Shown here one piece after another: positions 28,213 through 37,299 of a DNA stretch of 64,000 nucleotides. Made by a program: the position numbers and the translations under genes. This stretch comes from Leptospira brenneri (GTDB lineage: Bacteria > Spirochaetota > Leptospiria > Leptospirales > Leptospiraceae): positions 62,001 to 126,000 of the forward strand of contig NZ_NPDQ01000009.1 of assembly GCF_002812125.1 (NCBI RefSeq), written 5' to 3'. The notes beneath the pieces are model-generated. The model saw only the letters and a list, made by a program, of their open reading frames with translations. It ran no database searches and was not told where the DNA came from. Each line of letters opens with the position of its first letter. Position 1 is the stretch's first letter.

Positions 28213-28577
28213 TGGATATGAAGGATTTAGGATTCCAAGCAGACGATTTTCTTCCTAGTCGAGTCACTGAAGAAATCGATCTTGTGGATGAAAAGGGAAA
28301 CAATTACCAATGGGAAGTGTTTTATTCCTTTTCACAAATGGGAAATGATTACCTGGTTTTTATCCCTTCCACAGAACAAGAGTTCCAATTTGTGAATGTA
28401 GAAATGGACGATCCTGATTCTGATGTTCCTGGTTACATTGTCATGCGGATTGGACAAGACGAGTCAGGGGAAGAAATTTTAGAAGAAATTCTAGATGAAG
28501 ACGAACTAGAAGAAATTCGTGAATATGTAGAAGATGAAATTGGACTTGTCGGCCAATTTCTCAACCGGGAGGAATGA
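28212..28577 (+). CDS. DUF1292-like acidic protein
   Basis: A 121-residue, strongly acidic protein. The pattern EIDLVDEKGNNYQWEVFYSFSQMGNDYLVFIP followed by a Glu/Asp-rich tail with VMRIGQDESGEEILEEI resembles DUF1292, whose function is unknown. Translation is coupled to the upstream HNH gene through TAATG. An in-frame ATG six bases on is an alternative start. The 3' end overlaps the convergent MaoC gene by 17 bases. Confidence 0.7.
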   Translation: MDMKDLGFQADDFLPSRVTEEIDLVDEKGNNYQWEVFYSFSQMGNDYLVFIPSTEQEFQFVNVEMDDPDSDVPGYIVMRIGQDESGEEILEEILDEDELEEIREYVEDEIGLVGQFLNREE

Positions 28578-28983
28578 CAAGAGTTTCCCCTTTACTTACC
28601 ACTTCCGATTTTTGATTGATCCAAACAATTTTCATTTTTATCGCTTTCAAACGTTCTACCTTTTCTACAACTTCCACGAGACAAGTGATTGTATCTCCAA
28701 AATAAACTGGTTTTCGAAATTTGGTTGTGGTTTCTAGTGCAACGGTCCCGAGGCCAGGTAACTTCATCCCGAGAACTGGAGCGAGTAATGATGCAGCAAG
28801 CCCCCCGTGTGCAATCCTTGTTCCAAAGTTTGTTGTTTTTGCATACTCTTCATCTACATGTAATGGATTAAAATCACCGCTAATCCCTGCAAATAAATAC
28901 ACATCGGTTTCAGAAATGGTTTTAGTAAAGGACGCGGAATCTCCAATTTGAATTTCTGAAAAACTTTTACCCTTTTGATACAT
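28561..28983 (-). CDS. MaoC-like (R)-enoyl-CoA hydratase
   Basis: Hot-dog-fold hydratase of the PhaJ/MaoC type, 140 residues, expected to hydrate 2-enoyl-CoA. The catalytic Asp/His pair lies in AGISGDFNPLHVDEEYA (about residues 33-49), followed by the FGTRIAHGGLAASLL overhang loop. Start: ATG at 28983 with AAGGA in good position; it lies inside the end of the histidine kinase gene (17-base overlap). It is the last gene of a four-gene minus-strand operon with an acyl-CoA ligase and dehydrogenase, which supports a fatty-acid role. Confidence 0.9.
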   Translation of the reverse strand: MYQKGKSFSEIQIGDSASFTKTISETDVYLFAGISGDFNPLHVDEEYAKTTNFGTRIAHGGLAASLLAPVLGMKLPGLGTVALETTTKFRKPVYFGDTITCLVEVVEKVERLKAIKMKIVWINQKSEVVSKGETLVIPPG

Positions 28984-30232
28984 TCGAATTTTCCTTAGGA
29001 ATTACTTTTTTTGGTGAAAAGGCAAAATGATAAAAAATACCTTCACCTGGTTTTGAAGAACATTCCACCTCACGGCCGTTCATCTGACTGCATAACGAAA
29101 AAATAACAGATAAACCGATTGATTCTGCTTTTCTATAATTAAAATCGGGAGGGAAACCAATTCCATTGTCTCTGTATTTTAATTCATAATTAAATTGATC
29201 AGTAACAATAAAGTCTATTTTAATGAGTGCATCCGGTTTACCTTTAGAAAAGGCATGTCGAAAACTATTCGTCAGCATTTCAGTGATCATCAGTCCCATA
29301 GGAATTGCATCGACAATATTAAACTCTAATTTTTGGATATCAAGTTCTATACTGATATCGGTCCGCATGTACATTAGTTTGATATTTTCAACAAGGCTCG
29401 TGATGTAGTCTACAGAACTAAGGCCAGATAAATTTTTGCTACTATATAACTTTTCATGAACAAGAGCAATTGCTTTGATTCTTACGATACTTTGTTCTAA
29501 AATATCTGCTGTTTCCCGGGGAGAAGAGTACACTTGCAATTGTAAAAAAGAAATAACTACCGCTAAATTATTTTTGACCCTATGGTGAACTTCCGTAAGT
29601 AATGTTTCATTTTCTTTTAAAGACCGTTCTAGTTTGGATTGGTTTTCCATATAACTCGTCATATCAGTGATGATGGCAACTGCTTTGTTCGCACTGCCAT
29701 CTCTAGCCGGAATGAAAAGTCTATGTTCCAATGCCCATTTGATCTGGCCATCCAACCTTCGAATCCGATATAAAAGTCCGGTATGGTTCTCTCGTAATTG
29801 GTTCATCCAAATATTTGTCATTCGATCTCTATCAGATTCATGAACTCGTTCCATCAATAGTTCGGGATGACTAATGATTTCTTTGGTTGGAATATCAAAA
29901 AGACGAGAAACTTGTTCACTTAAGAAATCAATTTTCCAAGTATCCAAATTGAAAACGATAGCAGCATCTTCAATCCGCTCCAAAATCACTTTAAAAAGTT
30001 GATCAGATTCTACTTTTTCAAAAAGAACTCGCCTTTGCCTTTGTAATTCCCTAACAAGTAATACAAAGATAATCACGGCAGAGATAGTAACAAATCCCCA
30101 ACCTTTCAGGCTTTGGAATTTACGAATTTCCTCACTTGAATCAAAGAGAAGAGAGATTGTATAGTCCGAAAAATAAATCCAGATGTAGCCGAATAACAAA
30201 TAAAAAAATGCGATTCGGCTAGCAGCTTTCAT
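28967..30232 (-). CDS. PAS-containing HisKA_2 sensor histidine kinase
   Basis: A 421-residue kinase. Two membrane segments (about 8-22 and 45-62) flank a short outer loop. A PAS domain with PAC tail covers about 80-195. The HisKA_2 dimerisation motif LLTEVHHRVKNNLAVV has the phospho-accepting His near 216-217. The GHKL ATPase has ITEMLTNSFRHAF (N box) and RDNGIGFPPDF (G1). This kinase subfamily often pairs with small or orphan regulators; none is adjacent. It begins four bases after the acyl-CoA dehydrogenase stop and ends inside the MaoC gene, so it is co-expressed with fatty-acid enzymes. Confidence 0.9.
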   Translation of the reverse strand: MKAASRIAFFYLLFGYIWIYFSDYTISLLFDSSEEIRKFQSLKGWGFVTISAVIIFVLLVRELQRQRRVLFEKVESDQLFKVILERIEDAAIVFNLDTWKIDFLSEQVSRLFDIPTKEIISHPELLMERVHESDRDRMTNIWMNQLRENHTGLLYRIRRLDGQIKWALEHRLFIPARDGSANKAVAIITDMTSYMENQSKLERSLKENETLLTEVHHRVKNNLAVVISFLQLQVYSSPRETADILEQSIVRIKAIALVHEKLYSSKNLSGLSSVDYITSLVENIKLMYMRTDISIELDIQKLEFNIVDAIPMGLMITEMLTNSFRHAFSKGKPDALIKIDFIVTDQFNYELKYRDNGIGFPPDFNYRKAESIGLSVIFSLCSQMNGREVECSSKPGEGIFYHFAFSPKKVIPKENSNVSKG

Positions 30233-30235
30233 TGG

Positions 30236-31810
30236 CTATAGAAGATCCTGTAGTGACCCGAAACGCAAATGTACAGTTTCCTCAATTGATTTACCCAATT
30301 GGGAATAGTAATTCCACAACCTTTCCAGTTGTGCGGGAACATAATTTGAAAGTCGACTGAAGGACATAAGATATTTCCCCACAAGATAATACGAAAGTAA
30401 CTTTCGATCCATCAATTTTTCATCTAAAGTATAGTATTCTGAAGATTTATGAGTGTCAATTTCAGACAATGAAAGGATCACAAATATGGACAAAATGTCT
30501 GCAAAGGCAAATTCAACGGACTGATGTTTTTTTCGATTTGGTTCGGCGTCCATAGAAAGGATCATATCAAAAAGTACGTTTTGAATCTGATCAGCCAAAC
30601 TAGATGCAGAGGAAATCTTCGAAAATTCACTTTGAAACTTTTCTTTCCCTGGATACAAAGAGGAAATGATGGAACGTTGGATTTCGCTGGTCCCCCCACC
30701 AATCGTTCCCAGTTTTACATCTCTGTAAAATCGTTCCACCGAGTATTCTTTCATATACCCATATCCACCGAATAATTGAACCGCATCCTTAGCGACATCT
30801 TCTGCAATTTCAGAAGAGATCAGTTTTCCTAAACTACTTTCCAATGGAGAAGAAATTCCTTTATCTTTTCTTTCTGCAACCCAATAGATAAGTCTTCTTG
30901 CCGCTTGGATGTAAACCCAGTTACGAACTAAAATATCACGCATTCCATAAAAATTTGAAATTGGTTTTCCGAATTGAATTCTTTCATTGGCATAACGTAG
31001 GCCTTTACGAAAACAAAATTCCATTGCCCCAGCAAGGCCTGCCACAAACACAGTTCTTTCCCATTCTAAAGTCTCTTTACCAATTCGCATAAAACCCGTA
31101 TTGATTGGTCCGAGTAAATTTTCCTTAGGAATGACCATATCTTCAAACACAAGTTCTGCGGTCATAGAAGTATGATGTCCTAGTTTTTTTAAAACTTTAC
31201 TTACCTTAAATCCAGGTGTATGATTTTCTACAATAAAGGCAGAGATCCCCATTGGTCCTCTTCCTTTTTCAGAAGTCCTTGCCATCACGATAAACACCTG
31301 TCCGACGGGACCATTGGTGATATACATTTTCGTTCCGTTTAATTTCCATCCACCTTCCACTTCTTCAGCCTTTGTGAGAAGAGAAGCGGCATCAGACCCT
31401 GAAGCAGGTTCTGTTAAAGCAAACCCTGCCATCCATTCTCCTGATGAAAGTTTTGGAAGGTATTTTGATTTTTGTTCTTTGGTTCCTTGGAAAATAATAG
31501 GCATGGTTCCAATCACCAAATGAGCAACCCAAGATAAACCCATTCCTCCATCCAAACTTCCAGAAGCAAAAGCATCTGTTGCGATGGAACATTGTAAACA
31601 ACTCGCTCCTTCCCCACCATATTCAGATGGAATGGTAAGCCCGGTAAGCCCCGCCTTACTAAACTCCTTCCATAATTCGTCTGACCAAATTTCTTTTTCA
31701 TCTCGTTCTTCCGCAGATGGAAATACTTTATCTTCTGAAAATTGGAAAACGGTATTGTAAAAACTTCTTTCCTCCTCATTCAAATAGGGATTCAGTTTTG
31801 GGTGTATCAT
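30236..31810 (-). CDS. Acyl-CoA dehydrogenase, extended form
   Basis: A 524-residue FAD acyl-CoA dehydrogenase. The first 380 residues match the standard fold: GFALTEPASGSDAASL, YITNGPVGQVFIV, LEWERTVFVAGL and GGYGYMKEYSVERFYRDVKLGTIGGGTSEIQ. About 140 extra C-terminal residues, mainly helical, resemble the extension of very-long-chain enzymes. As in the other copy, Gly replaces Glu at the C-terminal catalytic position, so the Glu of LEWER is the likely base (inference). The start overlaps the ligase gene by 4 bases. Electrons should pass to EtfAB. Confidence 0.93.
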   Translation of the reverse strand: MIHPKLNPYLNEEERSFYNTVFQFSEDKVFPSAEERDEKEIWSDELWKEFSKAGLTGLTIPSEYGGEGASCLQCSIATDAFASGSLDGGMGLSWVAHLVIGTMPIIFQGTKEQKSKYLPKLSSGEWMAGFALTEPASGSDAASLLTKAEEVEGGWKLNGTKMYITNGPVGQVFIVMARTSEKGRGPMGISAFIVENHTPGFKVSKVLKKLGHHTSMTAELVFEDMVIPKENLLGPINTGFMRIGKETLEWERTVFVAGLAGAMEFCFRKGLRYANERIQFGKPISNFYGMRDILVRNWVYIQAARRLIYWVAERKDKGISSPLESSLGKLISSEIAEDVAKDAVQLFGGYGYMKEYSVERFYRDVKLGTIGGGTSEIQRSIISSLYPGKEKFQSEFSKISSASSLADQIQNVLFDMILSMDAEPNRKKHQSVEFAFADILSIFVILSLSEIDTHKSSEYYTLDEKLMDRKLLSYYLVGKYLMSFSRLSNYVPAQLERLWNYYSQLGKSIEETVHLRFGSLQDLL

Positions 31811-33708
31811 TGGTAAATTCCTTCAATTTGTTTTGAAAATACATCCGAAATGACATTTCGCTTCATTTTCAAAGTTCGTGTCATTTCGACATCGGGATCA
31901 AAGGGTCGCGGAACCACATAAAAATTGTTAGCTGGAACCATTTCAAATCCTTTGAATCCGTTTTCGCGTGAGATAATTCGTGAGATTTCTGAGCGGTATA
32001 ATTCTCGAACTTTTGGAAGCGAATTCCACTCCCCCGCTTTTTCCTTGGAAATTCCGGGAATTTTTGTTTCGACTGCTTCGAAATTGGGAACGATGAGAGC
32101 GCCTAAAGTTTTTTTATCATGACCCACAACCATCACTTGATCAATAAAAGGAGAGGTTAGAAGTTTATCTTCAATAGGAATGGGTTCTACGTTTTCACCA
32201 CCGATGAGAGCAATGGTGTCTTTCGAACGACCAGCAAACACAAGTTCGTTTCTATGAGAAATCATCATAAGATCTCCTGTATCAAAAAAACCTTCTGAAT
32301 CAAAAACAACTTGGTTGAGCTCTGGACGTTTATAATAACCTTTTAAGATTTGTTTGGATTTGATCCAAAGGGTTCCTTTGGCCCCTACTTCCGTTACAAG
32401 TTTTCCCGTTTCATCCTTCAAACGAATTTGGTAACCAGCGATGGGAATTCCGACAGTTCCTTTTGTTGGTTTGGTGTTCGAACGAATGGAAACAACCGCA
32501 GAAGTTTCTGTCATTCCATAACCTTCTAAAACTTTAAGTCCAATTGCAGATAGAAATCCATCCACTACACTCGGGAGAGCAGAACCTGCAGAAATACAAA
32601 TTCTGATTCTACCACCTAACGCCTTATGAATTGCAGAAAAAATTTGAGTGCTTAGGAGTTTTAGGGGAGATAAAAATACCAAAATAATGAAGGCATAGGT
32701 TCTCTTTGAAAAAGAAACAAAGAAATTTGGTTTTTTGATTTCAAATTCAAATCCAAAACACATGGCATAGTAATGGGCCCACGTGGCTCCTAGTTTCAAA
32801 AAGAAATGAAATAACTTTTCTTTAAACCCACCTTCTTTGGCAACCTTGGCAATGATTCCATTATAAACTGATTCCCAAATTCTAGGAACAGAAGGAAAAA
32901 TAGTGGGTCGAAAGTCTCGAAGATCATCCTTTAAAGAAGACATGTTCGAAACTAAAAAATCAATCCCAAGAAAGATGGTGGCATATTCGATCGCTCTCTC
33001 AAAGGCATGCCAAGGAGGGAGTAAACTCACCGCATTGTCACTCGAATTCATATCCAATCTAGAGATGGTATTTTGAATAGCGGTGATCCAACCTTTTTGC
33101 GAAAGCATCACACCTTTGGGATTTCCGGTAGTTCCTGAAGTATAAATCAAAGTGGCTAATGCATCAGGATCAGTTTCTTCGATCCTTGCATTTAAACTTT
33201 GTTTGCCGTCTTTACTCCATCTCTCTTTTCCTCTACTGACAACACCTGCAATAGAATTTTCACCCGTATACAATTCCCCTTGGTCAGTTTCTAAAATTAA
33301 AATTTGTTTTAAATGAGGAAGATCACCTAACAGATCATCGATGCGTTTTTTATCCTTAGGTTTTTGAACCACGAGGTATTTGGCTTCTGAATGATTGAGA
33401 ATATAAAGAATTTCTTCTCGAACGATGTCCGTTCCTCTGGGGACAACAACAGCTCCCGAGGTAAGGATGGCTATATCTGTGCGGAGCCAATTCACTGTGG
33501 CATCACAGAAAAAACCAATCCGGTCTCCCACTTCTACGCCAAGATCAATCAAACCCAAAGTCAAGTGGTCGACAAACTGCTTCAAATCTCCAAAACTGAT
33601 TCCAGGAAATTCATGAGCAGAACTTCGTTTCCGAAAGGAAACTTTGTTTGGGAGAGTTTCTGCGACGTGGGCGAGTGCCTGATAGAGGTTTTCGTAGTTT
33701 TGGATCAT
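31807..33708 (-). CDS. Long-chain fatty acid-CoA ligase
   Basis: AMP-forming acyl-CoA synthetase, 633 residues, activating fatty acids for beta-oxidation or lipid synthesis. It has the P-loop ATLIYTSGTTGNPKGVMLS, the adenine motif LEGYGMTETSAVVS and the hinge FDTGDLMMI, with a C-terminal lid. A membrane-associated insert with FIILVFLSPLKLLSTQIF near residue 305 fits the bacterial long-chain group. The frame opens at 33765; I chose the ATG at 33708 because AAAGG sits 6-8 bases before it. It heads an operon: ligase, dehydrogenase, kinase, MaoC hydratase. Confidence 0.93.
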   Translation of the reverse strand: MIQNYENLYQALAHVAETLPNKVSFRKRSSAHEFPGISFGDLKQFVDHLTLGLIDLGVEVGDRIGFFCDATVNWLRTDIAILTSGAVVVPRGTDIVREEILYILNHSEAKYLVVQKPKDKKRIDDLLGDLPHLKQILILETDQGELYTGENSIAGVVSRGKERWSKDGKQSLNARIEETDPDALATLIYTSGTTGNPKGVMLSQKGWITAIQNTISRLDMNSSDNAVSLLPPWHAFERAIEYATIFLGIDFLVSNMSSLKDDLRDFRPTIFPSVPRIWESVYNGIIAKVAKEGGFKEKLFHFFLKLGATWAHYYAMCFGFEFEIKKPNFFVSFSKRTYAFIILVFLSPLKLLSTQIFSAIHKALGGRIRICISAGSALPSVVDGFLSAIGLKVLEGYGMTETSAVVSIRSNTKPTKGTVGIPIAGYQIRLKDETGKLVTEVGAKGTLWIKSKQILKGYYKRPELNQVVFDSEGFFDTGDLMMISHRNELVFAGRSKDTIALIGGENVEPIPIEDKLLTSPFIDQVMVVGHDKKTLGALIVPNFEAVETKIPGISKEKAGEWNSLPKVRELYRSEISRIISRENGFKGFEMVPANNFYVVPRPFDPDVEMTRTLKMKRNVISDVFSKQIEGIYQ

Positions 33709-33828
33709 AGATTTACCTTTCGTGTTTGGAATCTTTCCAGAAATGTAGGTTGGATAAAAAACCACTGTTCGTTTTTTGCAAGTTTTTTCTTATTTTTGAC
33801 AAACTTTTCAGAAAGGTAGGGCATAATT

Positions 33829-34428
33829 ATGTTCTTTTGGATCCATGATGGGAGGATTTCCCCTAATCCACCGACTTCTTACGCAGATCGCGTGCATAAA
33901 ATCCATCCGGGAGGGAAGAATGCGCCCATCTCCGGCGAGGGAGAAGGAAGTTCTCTTTCCCACCAGACTTCCTTTTTACACCGTCCTCCTGGGGACGTTT
34001 ACAAGGAATCCGCAGGACAAACGGAAAAAACGGTCTATTTTCTCCATGAAATCATGTCGACCCCGGTCTTAACGTTGCCATCCACGGAAACCATCTCCAA
34101 CTGTTTGGATTTTATGTTAGAAAAAAGGATCCGTCATCTCCCCATCACCAATGAAAAAGGAATTCTTGTTGGTTTTGTCTCTGATCGAGACATCTTAGAA
34201 AAAAGTAAGTCCTACGAGCGGGATTGGCCTATTTCCGATATCATGACAAAGCGCGTGTTAGCCGGTTCACCAGGAGCAGAAATTCGAGGAGTCACACAAG
34301 TGCTTTTAGAAGAAAGAATTGGATGTATTCCTGTTGTAAATGACGATAATCATCCTATTGGGATGATCACAAGATCGGATTTACTCCGCCTCCTTTTGAA
34401 ATATCCAAATTTGAATATCATCGCGTAA
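33829..34428 (+). CDS. Paired CBS domain protein
   Basis: A 199-residue protein. Residues 1-70 are polar and unrecognised. Two CBS domains follow at about 75-130 and 137-197 (IMSTPVLTLPSTETISNCL...LVGFVSDRDIL and IMTKRVLAGSPGAEIRG...PIGMITRSDLL), which usually bind adenosine nucleotides. AAAGGTAGGG gives the ATG a good ribosome-binding site, supporting the long N-terminus. A sodium:solute symporter gene follows after 9 bases, so the CBS protein may tune transport or a downstream enzyme (inference). Confidence 0.88.
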   Translation: MFFWIHDGRISPNPPTSYADRVHKIHPGGKNAPISGEGEGSSLSHQTSFLHRPPGDVYKESAGQTEKTVYFLHEIMSTPVLTLPSTETISNCLDFMLEKRIRHLPITNEKGILVGFVSDRDILEKSKSYERDWPISDIMTKRVLAGSPGAEIRGVTQVLLEERIGCIPVVNDDNHPIGMITRSDLLRLLLKYPNLNIIA

Positions 34429-34437
34429 AGGAAATTT

Positions 34438-35871
34438 ATGATCTGGGATTTATTCGTTCTTATCTCTTACTTTATCCTCGTTTTTTATTTTGGATTTCAC
34501 TTCGCAAAGAACAATCAAAAAGAAGAAGACTTCTACCTTGCAAAAAAAGAAATCCATTGGGGTTTCCTTCTCCTGTCCTTGGTGGCAACAGAAACTTCGA
34601 GTTTAACTTTTTTAAGTATCCCCTCTTTATCTTTCAAAGGAGATTATAGGTTTCTTGAAATTGCTTTTGGTTATGTGATTGGAAGAACTATCGTTGCCTT
34701 GTATCTCTTACCATCGTATTTTTCAGGGAATACAATTTCTGTGTATGAATATGTGGGAAACCGGTTTGGCAAATCCCCACAAAAAACAATTTCTTTTGTA
34801 TTTACGATCTCCAGACTTCTTGGAGATGGAATCAGATTGTACATTAGTTCTCTTCCCATCGCCTTTTTATTAGAAAGAATGGGACTTGAGTTTTCACCAG
34901 AAGTATTAGGAATGATTGCACTCACCACTCTGAGCATTGTTACTATCATCTATTCTGTAGTGGGAGGATTTCGTGCCATTGTATTTACCGATGTACTCCA
35001 GTGGTTTATTTATGTCTTCGGTGGAATTTTTGCTCTCGGACTTTTAATCTACAAACTTGACATTCCATTTACAACCGGATTTGCAGAACTCAAAACTTTA
35101 GGAAAAATAAATTTATTCGTTTTTGATTATCTCCCAGAAGGAGATAATAGTTACTTTATTTTATTTGCTCTCATAGGGGGTGCCTTTATCTCCATTGGAT
35201 CACATGGAACAGACCTAATGCTTGTTCAACGAGTCATTGCAACAAAAAACTTAGTTTCCGGTCAAAAGATATTGATTGGAAGTGGAATTGTTGTTTTCTT
35301 TCAATTTGTTCTTTTTCTTTTCATCGGTTCCCTTCTTTATCTTTTTTATGAGGGCCAAACCATGGCTCCCGACAAAGTCTTTAGCCAGTTCATCGTCAAT
35401 GAAGTTCCTTCTCCCTTACTTGGGATCCTTGTAGCGGCCATCCTTGCCAGTGCCATGTCCACACTCAGCTCTACCATCAACTCTCTTTCATTGACCTGGG
35501 CTCGGGATTGGGAAATGGACAAATGGTTTTCCCCCAAAGCACTTTCTCTCTTTTTTGGATTCACTCTTTTTGTTTCGAGTCTCATTCCTTATTTTCTCAT
35601 CCAAACATGGGAAAAGGGACTTTTGGAAATGGGTCTCACCATCTTTTCTTATACCCTTGGTCCTTCGATTGCCGTTTTCTTTTTGGCTCGGGGAAAGGCC
35701 GATTTACCAGTATCAGGATCTGTGTTTTCCACATTCTTTCTCGCAAGCATTTTCACCACAGTGGCTTTTGGACTCGGATTCAAACTTTCCTTTACCCTTC
35801 TCATCCCGATTGGATTTGGAACTCTTGTTTTCCTCGTTCAAATTTCCCGAGTCTTTCTTAAAAAAAATTGA
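34438..35871 (+). CDS. Sodium:solute symporter family transporter
   Basis: Secondary transporter with about 13 membrane segments, 477 residues, of the SSS (LeuT-fold) family. The conserved region SLVATETSSLTFLSIPSLSFKGD near residues 48-70, the first-segment motif FHFAKNNQKEEDFYLAKKE and AILASAMSTLSSTINSLS near 335-352 (the Na2 site region) are visible. Substrate could be a sugar, amino acid or organic anion. AAAGGAAATTT precedes the ATG. The following region holds the leuA leader. Confidence 0.9.
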   Translation: MIWDLFVLISYFILVFYFGFHFAKNNQKEEDFYLAKKEIHWGFLLLSLVATETSSLTFLSIPSLSFKGDYRFLEIAFGYVIGRTIVALYLLPSYFSGNTISVYEYVGNRFGKSPQKTISFVFTISRLLGDGIRLYISSLPIAFLLERMGLEFSPEVLGMIALTTLSIVTIIYSVVGGFRAIVFTDVLQWFIYVFGGIFALGLLIYKLDIPFTTGFAELKTLGKINLFVFDYLPEGDNSYFILFALIGGAFISIGSHGTDLMLVQRVIATKNLVSGQKILIGSGIVVFFQFVLFLFIGSLLYLFYEGQTMAPDKVFSQFIVNEVPSPLLGILVAAILASAMSTLSSTINSLSLTWARDWEMDKWFSPKALSLFFGFTLFVSSLIPYFLIQTWEKGLLEMGLTIFSYTLGPSIAVFFLARGKADLPVSGSVFSTFFLASIFTTVAFGLGFKLSFTLLIPIGFGTLVFLVQISRVFLKKN

Positions 35872-35907
35872 CAGGAACTCACAGGTAAGATCGTCTAAAA
35901 GTTAACC

Positions 35908-35958
35908 ATGAAATTATCTGCTAACATTAAGTTGCTCCTCCTCCTCGAACTAGTATAG
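35908..35958 (+). CDS. leuA leader peptide
   Basis: A 16-codon ORF, MKLSANIKLLLLLELV, with seven leucine codons (TTA, TTG, four CTC in a row, CTA) and a TAG stop. It lies 105 bases upstream of leuA and 27 bases upstream of an intrinsic terminator. The CTC run can pair with TCGAGGGAG (35961-35969), and the GGGAG of that segment can alternatively pair with CTCCC (35992-35996) in the terminator's 5' arm. This is the arrangement expected of ribosome-mediated leucine attenuation. A TTGACA at 35868-35873 may be part of its promoter, but the -10 is unclear. Confidence 0.85.
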   Translation: MKLSANIKLLLLLELV

Positions 35959-35985
35959 ATCGAGGGAGACAGTGCTGTGTGACAA

Positions 35986-36023
35986 AGCCCACTCCCGACC
36001 GGGAAGTGGGCTTTTTTATTTTT
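35986..36023 (+). terminator. Attenuator terminator upstream of leuA
   Basis: AGCCCACT (35986-35993) pairs with AGTGGGCT (36005-36012), extended inward by CCCG/CGGG, and is followed by TTTTTTATTTTT. It is a strong intrinsic terminator between a leucine-rich leader peptide and the leuA ribosome-binding site. Confidence 0.88.
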
Positions 36024-36062
36024 GGTCCTCCCGGTGGTTGTGGCAGCGGATTCGGAGGAACC

Positions 36063-37247
36063 ATGAAACCAAAACAAATCAAAATCCAAGACGTTACCTT
36101 AAGGGACGGAAACCAAGCATTACGTAAACCCTGGACCTTAGAAGAAAAAATCGAAGTCTTCGACTTACTTACCGAGTTACGTGTCGATGGGATTGAAGTA
36201 GGCTTTCCTTCTTCTAACGAAACAGAATTTATCGCAAGCAAAACCTTAGCAAGAAGAGCTCCGGTAGGAATCCCGATCGCTGGACTTTCCCGCGCCAACG
36301 AAACAGAGATCGCAAAAACTTGGGAAGCCATTCAATATGCAAACAAACCCAGAATGCACATAGTGTATCCTGTAAGTGATTTTTCCATCCGCCATGTTTT
36401 GAAAATTTCAGAATCCGAAGTCGTCCAAAAGATCAAAAAAGCGGTTTCTTTTGCACGCTCCATCGTAGGAAAAGATGTAGAAATTCAATTTTCCGGTGAA
36501 CATTTTGGTGATGCCATTGAAAACTTTGCTTTCACCAAAGAGGCCTTTCTTGCGGCCATAGAAGCCGGTGCCAATATCATCAACTTACCGAACACTGTCG
36601 AAAGATACAGACCGATGGTATTTGTGAATATGGTAAAAGAGATGAAAGACTTTATTGGTGATAGAGCCAAAGTTTCGGTTCACACTCACAATGATTTGGG
36701 GATGGCTACGGCAACATCCGTAGAATGTGCGTATGTCGGCGCTGAACAAATCGAAGTGGCTCTTAATGGTTTGGGAGAAAGAGCAGGAAATACTAATTTG
36801 TATGAAACTGTGATCGCCTTACACCAAAATGGCGAAAATTTAGGAATCAACTTTGAAAGAATTTATCCCACAGCCAAACGAATTGCCGAGATGACAGGGA
36901 TTCCTATTGGAGAAAAAACTCCCATCATTGGCGAAGATATCTTTTCTCATAGATCAGGGATCCACCAAGATGGAGTGGCAAAGACCATCAAACAATCCAA
37001 AGGTGCTTACCGAACTTTTTCTCCAGAGTTTGTGGGAAGAAAGGACGCGGAAACAATATCGTTTACCAACCAATCAGGGCATAGGGCCATTCAGTTTTTA
37101 TTGGAAAAACGAGGGATTGTGGTTCCTGGAGAAGAAATCCACCGATTGTTTGAAATCGCCAAAACCATTTCCTCAAATGAAAATAACCGAGAAATCACCG
37201 AAGCAGAGTTAGTGGATTTGGCAAGAGGTTTTGCTCTATCCCCCTGA
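36063..37247 (+). CDS. leuA: 2-isopropylmalate synthase, short form
   Basis: Condenses acetyl-CoA with 2-ketoisovalerate, the first committed step of leucine synthesis. HMGL-like TIM barrel: QDVTLRDGNQALRKPW at the start (metal Asp, catalytic Arg), IEVGFPSS, VHTHNDLGMATA (metal His pair) and GLGERAGNTN. The 394 residues end after the linker, so the C-terminal regulatory (LeuA dimer) domain of feedback-inhibited enzymes is missing. Control at the RNA level by the leader upstream fits that lack. The CGGAGGAACC before the ATG is an excellent ribosome-binding site and excludes the longer open frame from 35979. A related acyl-transferase role (citramalate or homocitrate type) is less likely given the leucine leader. 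Confidence 0.9.
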   Translation: MKPKQIKIQDVTLRDGNQALRKPWTLEEKIEVFDLLTELRVDGIEVGFPSSNETEFIASKTLARRAPVGIPIAGLSRANETEIAKTWEAIQYANKPRMHIVYPVSDFSIRHVLKISESEVVQKIKKAVSFARSIVGKDVEIQFSGEHFGDAIENFAFTKEAFLAAIEAGANIINLPNTVERYRPMVFVNMVKEMKDFIGDRAKVSVHTHNDLGMATATSVECAYVGAEQIEVALNGLGERAGNTNLYETVIALHQNGENLGINFERIYPTAKRIAEMTGIPIGEKTPIIGEDIFSHRSGIHQDGVAKTIKQSKGAYRTFSPEFVGRKDAETISFTNQSGHRAIQFLLEKRGIVVPGEEIHRLFEIAKTISSNENNREITEAELVDLARGFALSP

Positions 37248-37256
37248 ACAAGGGGG
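37240..37256 (+). terminator. Stem-loop at the leuA stop
   Basis: CCCCCT and AGGGGG pair across a 5-base loop containing part of the leuA stop codon. No T-run follows, so its role as terminator is uncertain. Confidence 0.3.
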
Positions 37257-37299
37257 CCATTTCGTCCAGAGAATCTTTAGAGCAATTCTTAGCGAATCA

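Noticed and set aside
35979..36062. N-terminal extension of leuA
   Set aside because: It would translate through the intrinsic terminator; the ATG at 36063 has a strong ribosome-binding site.
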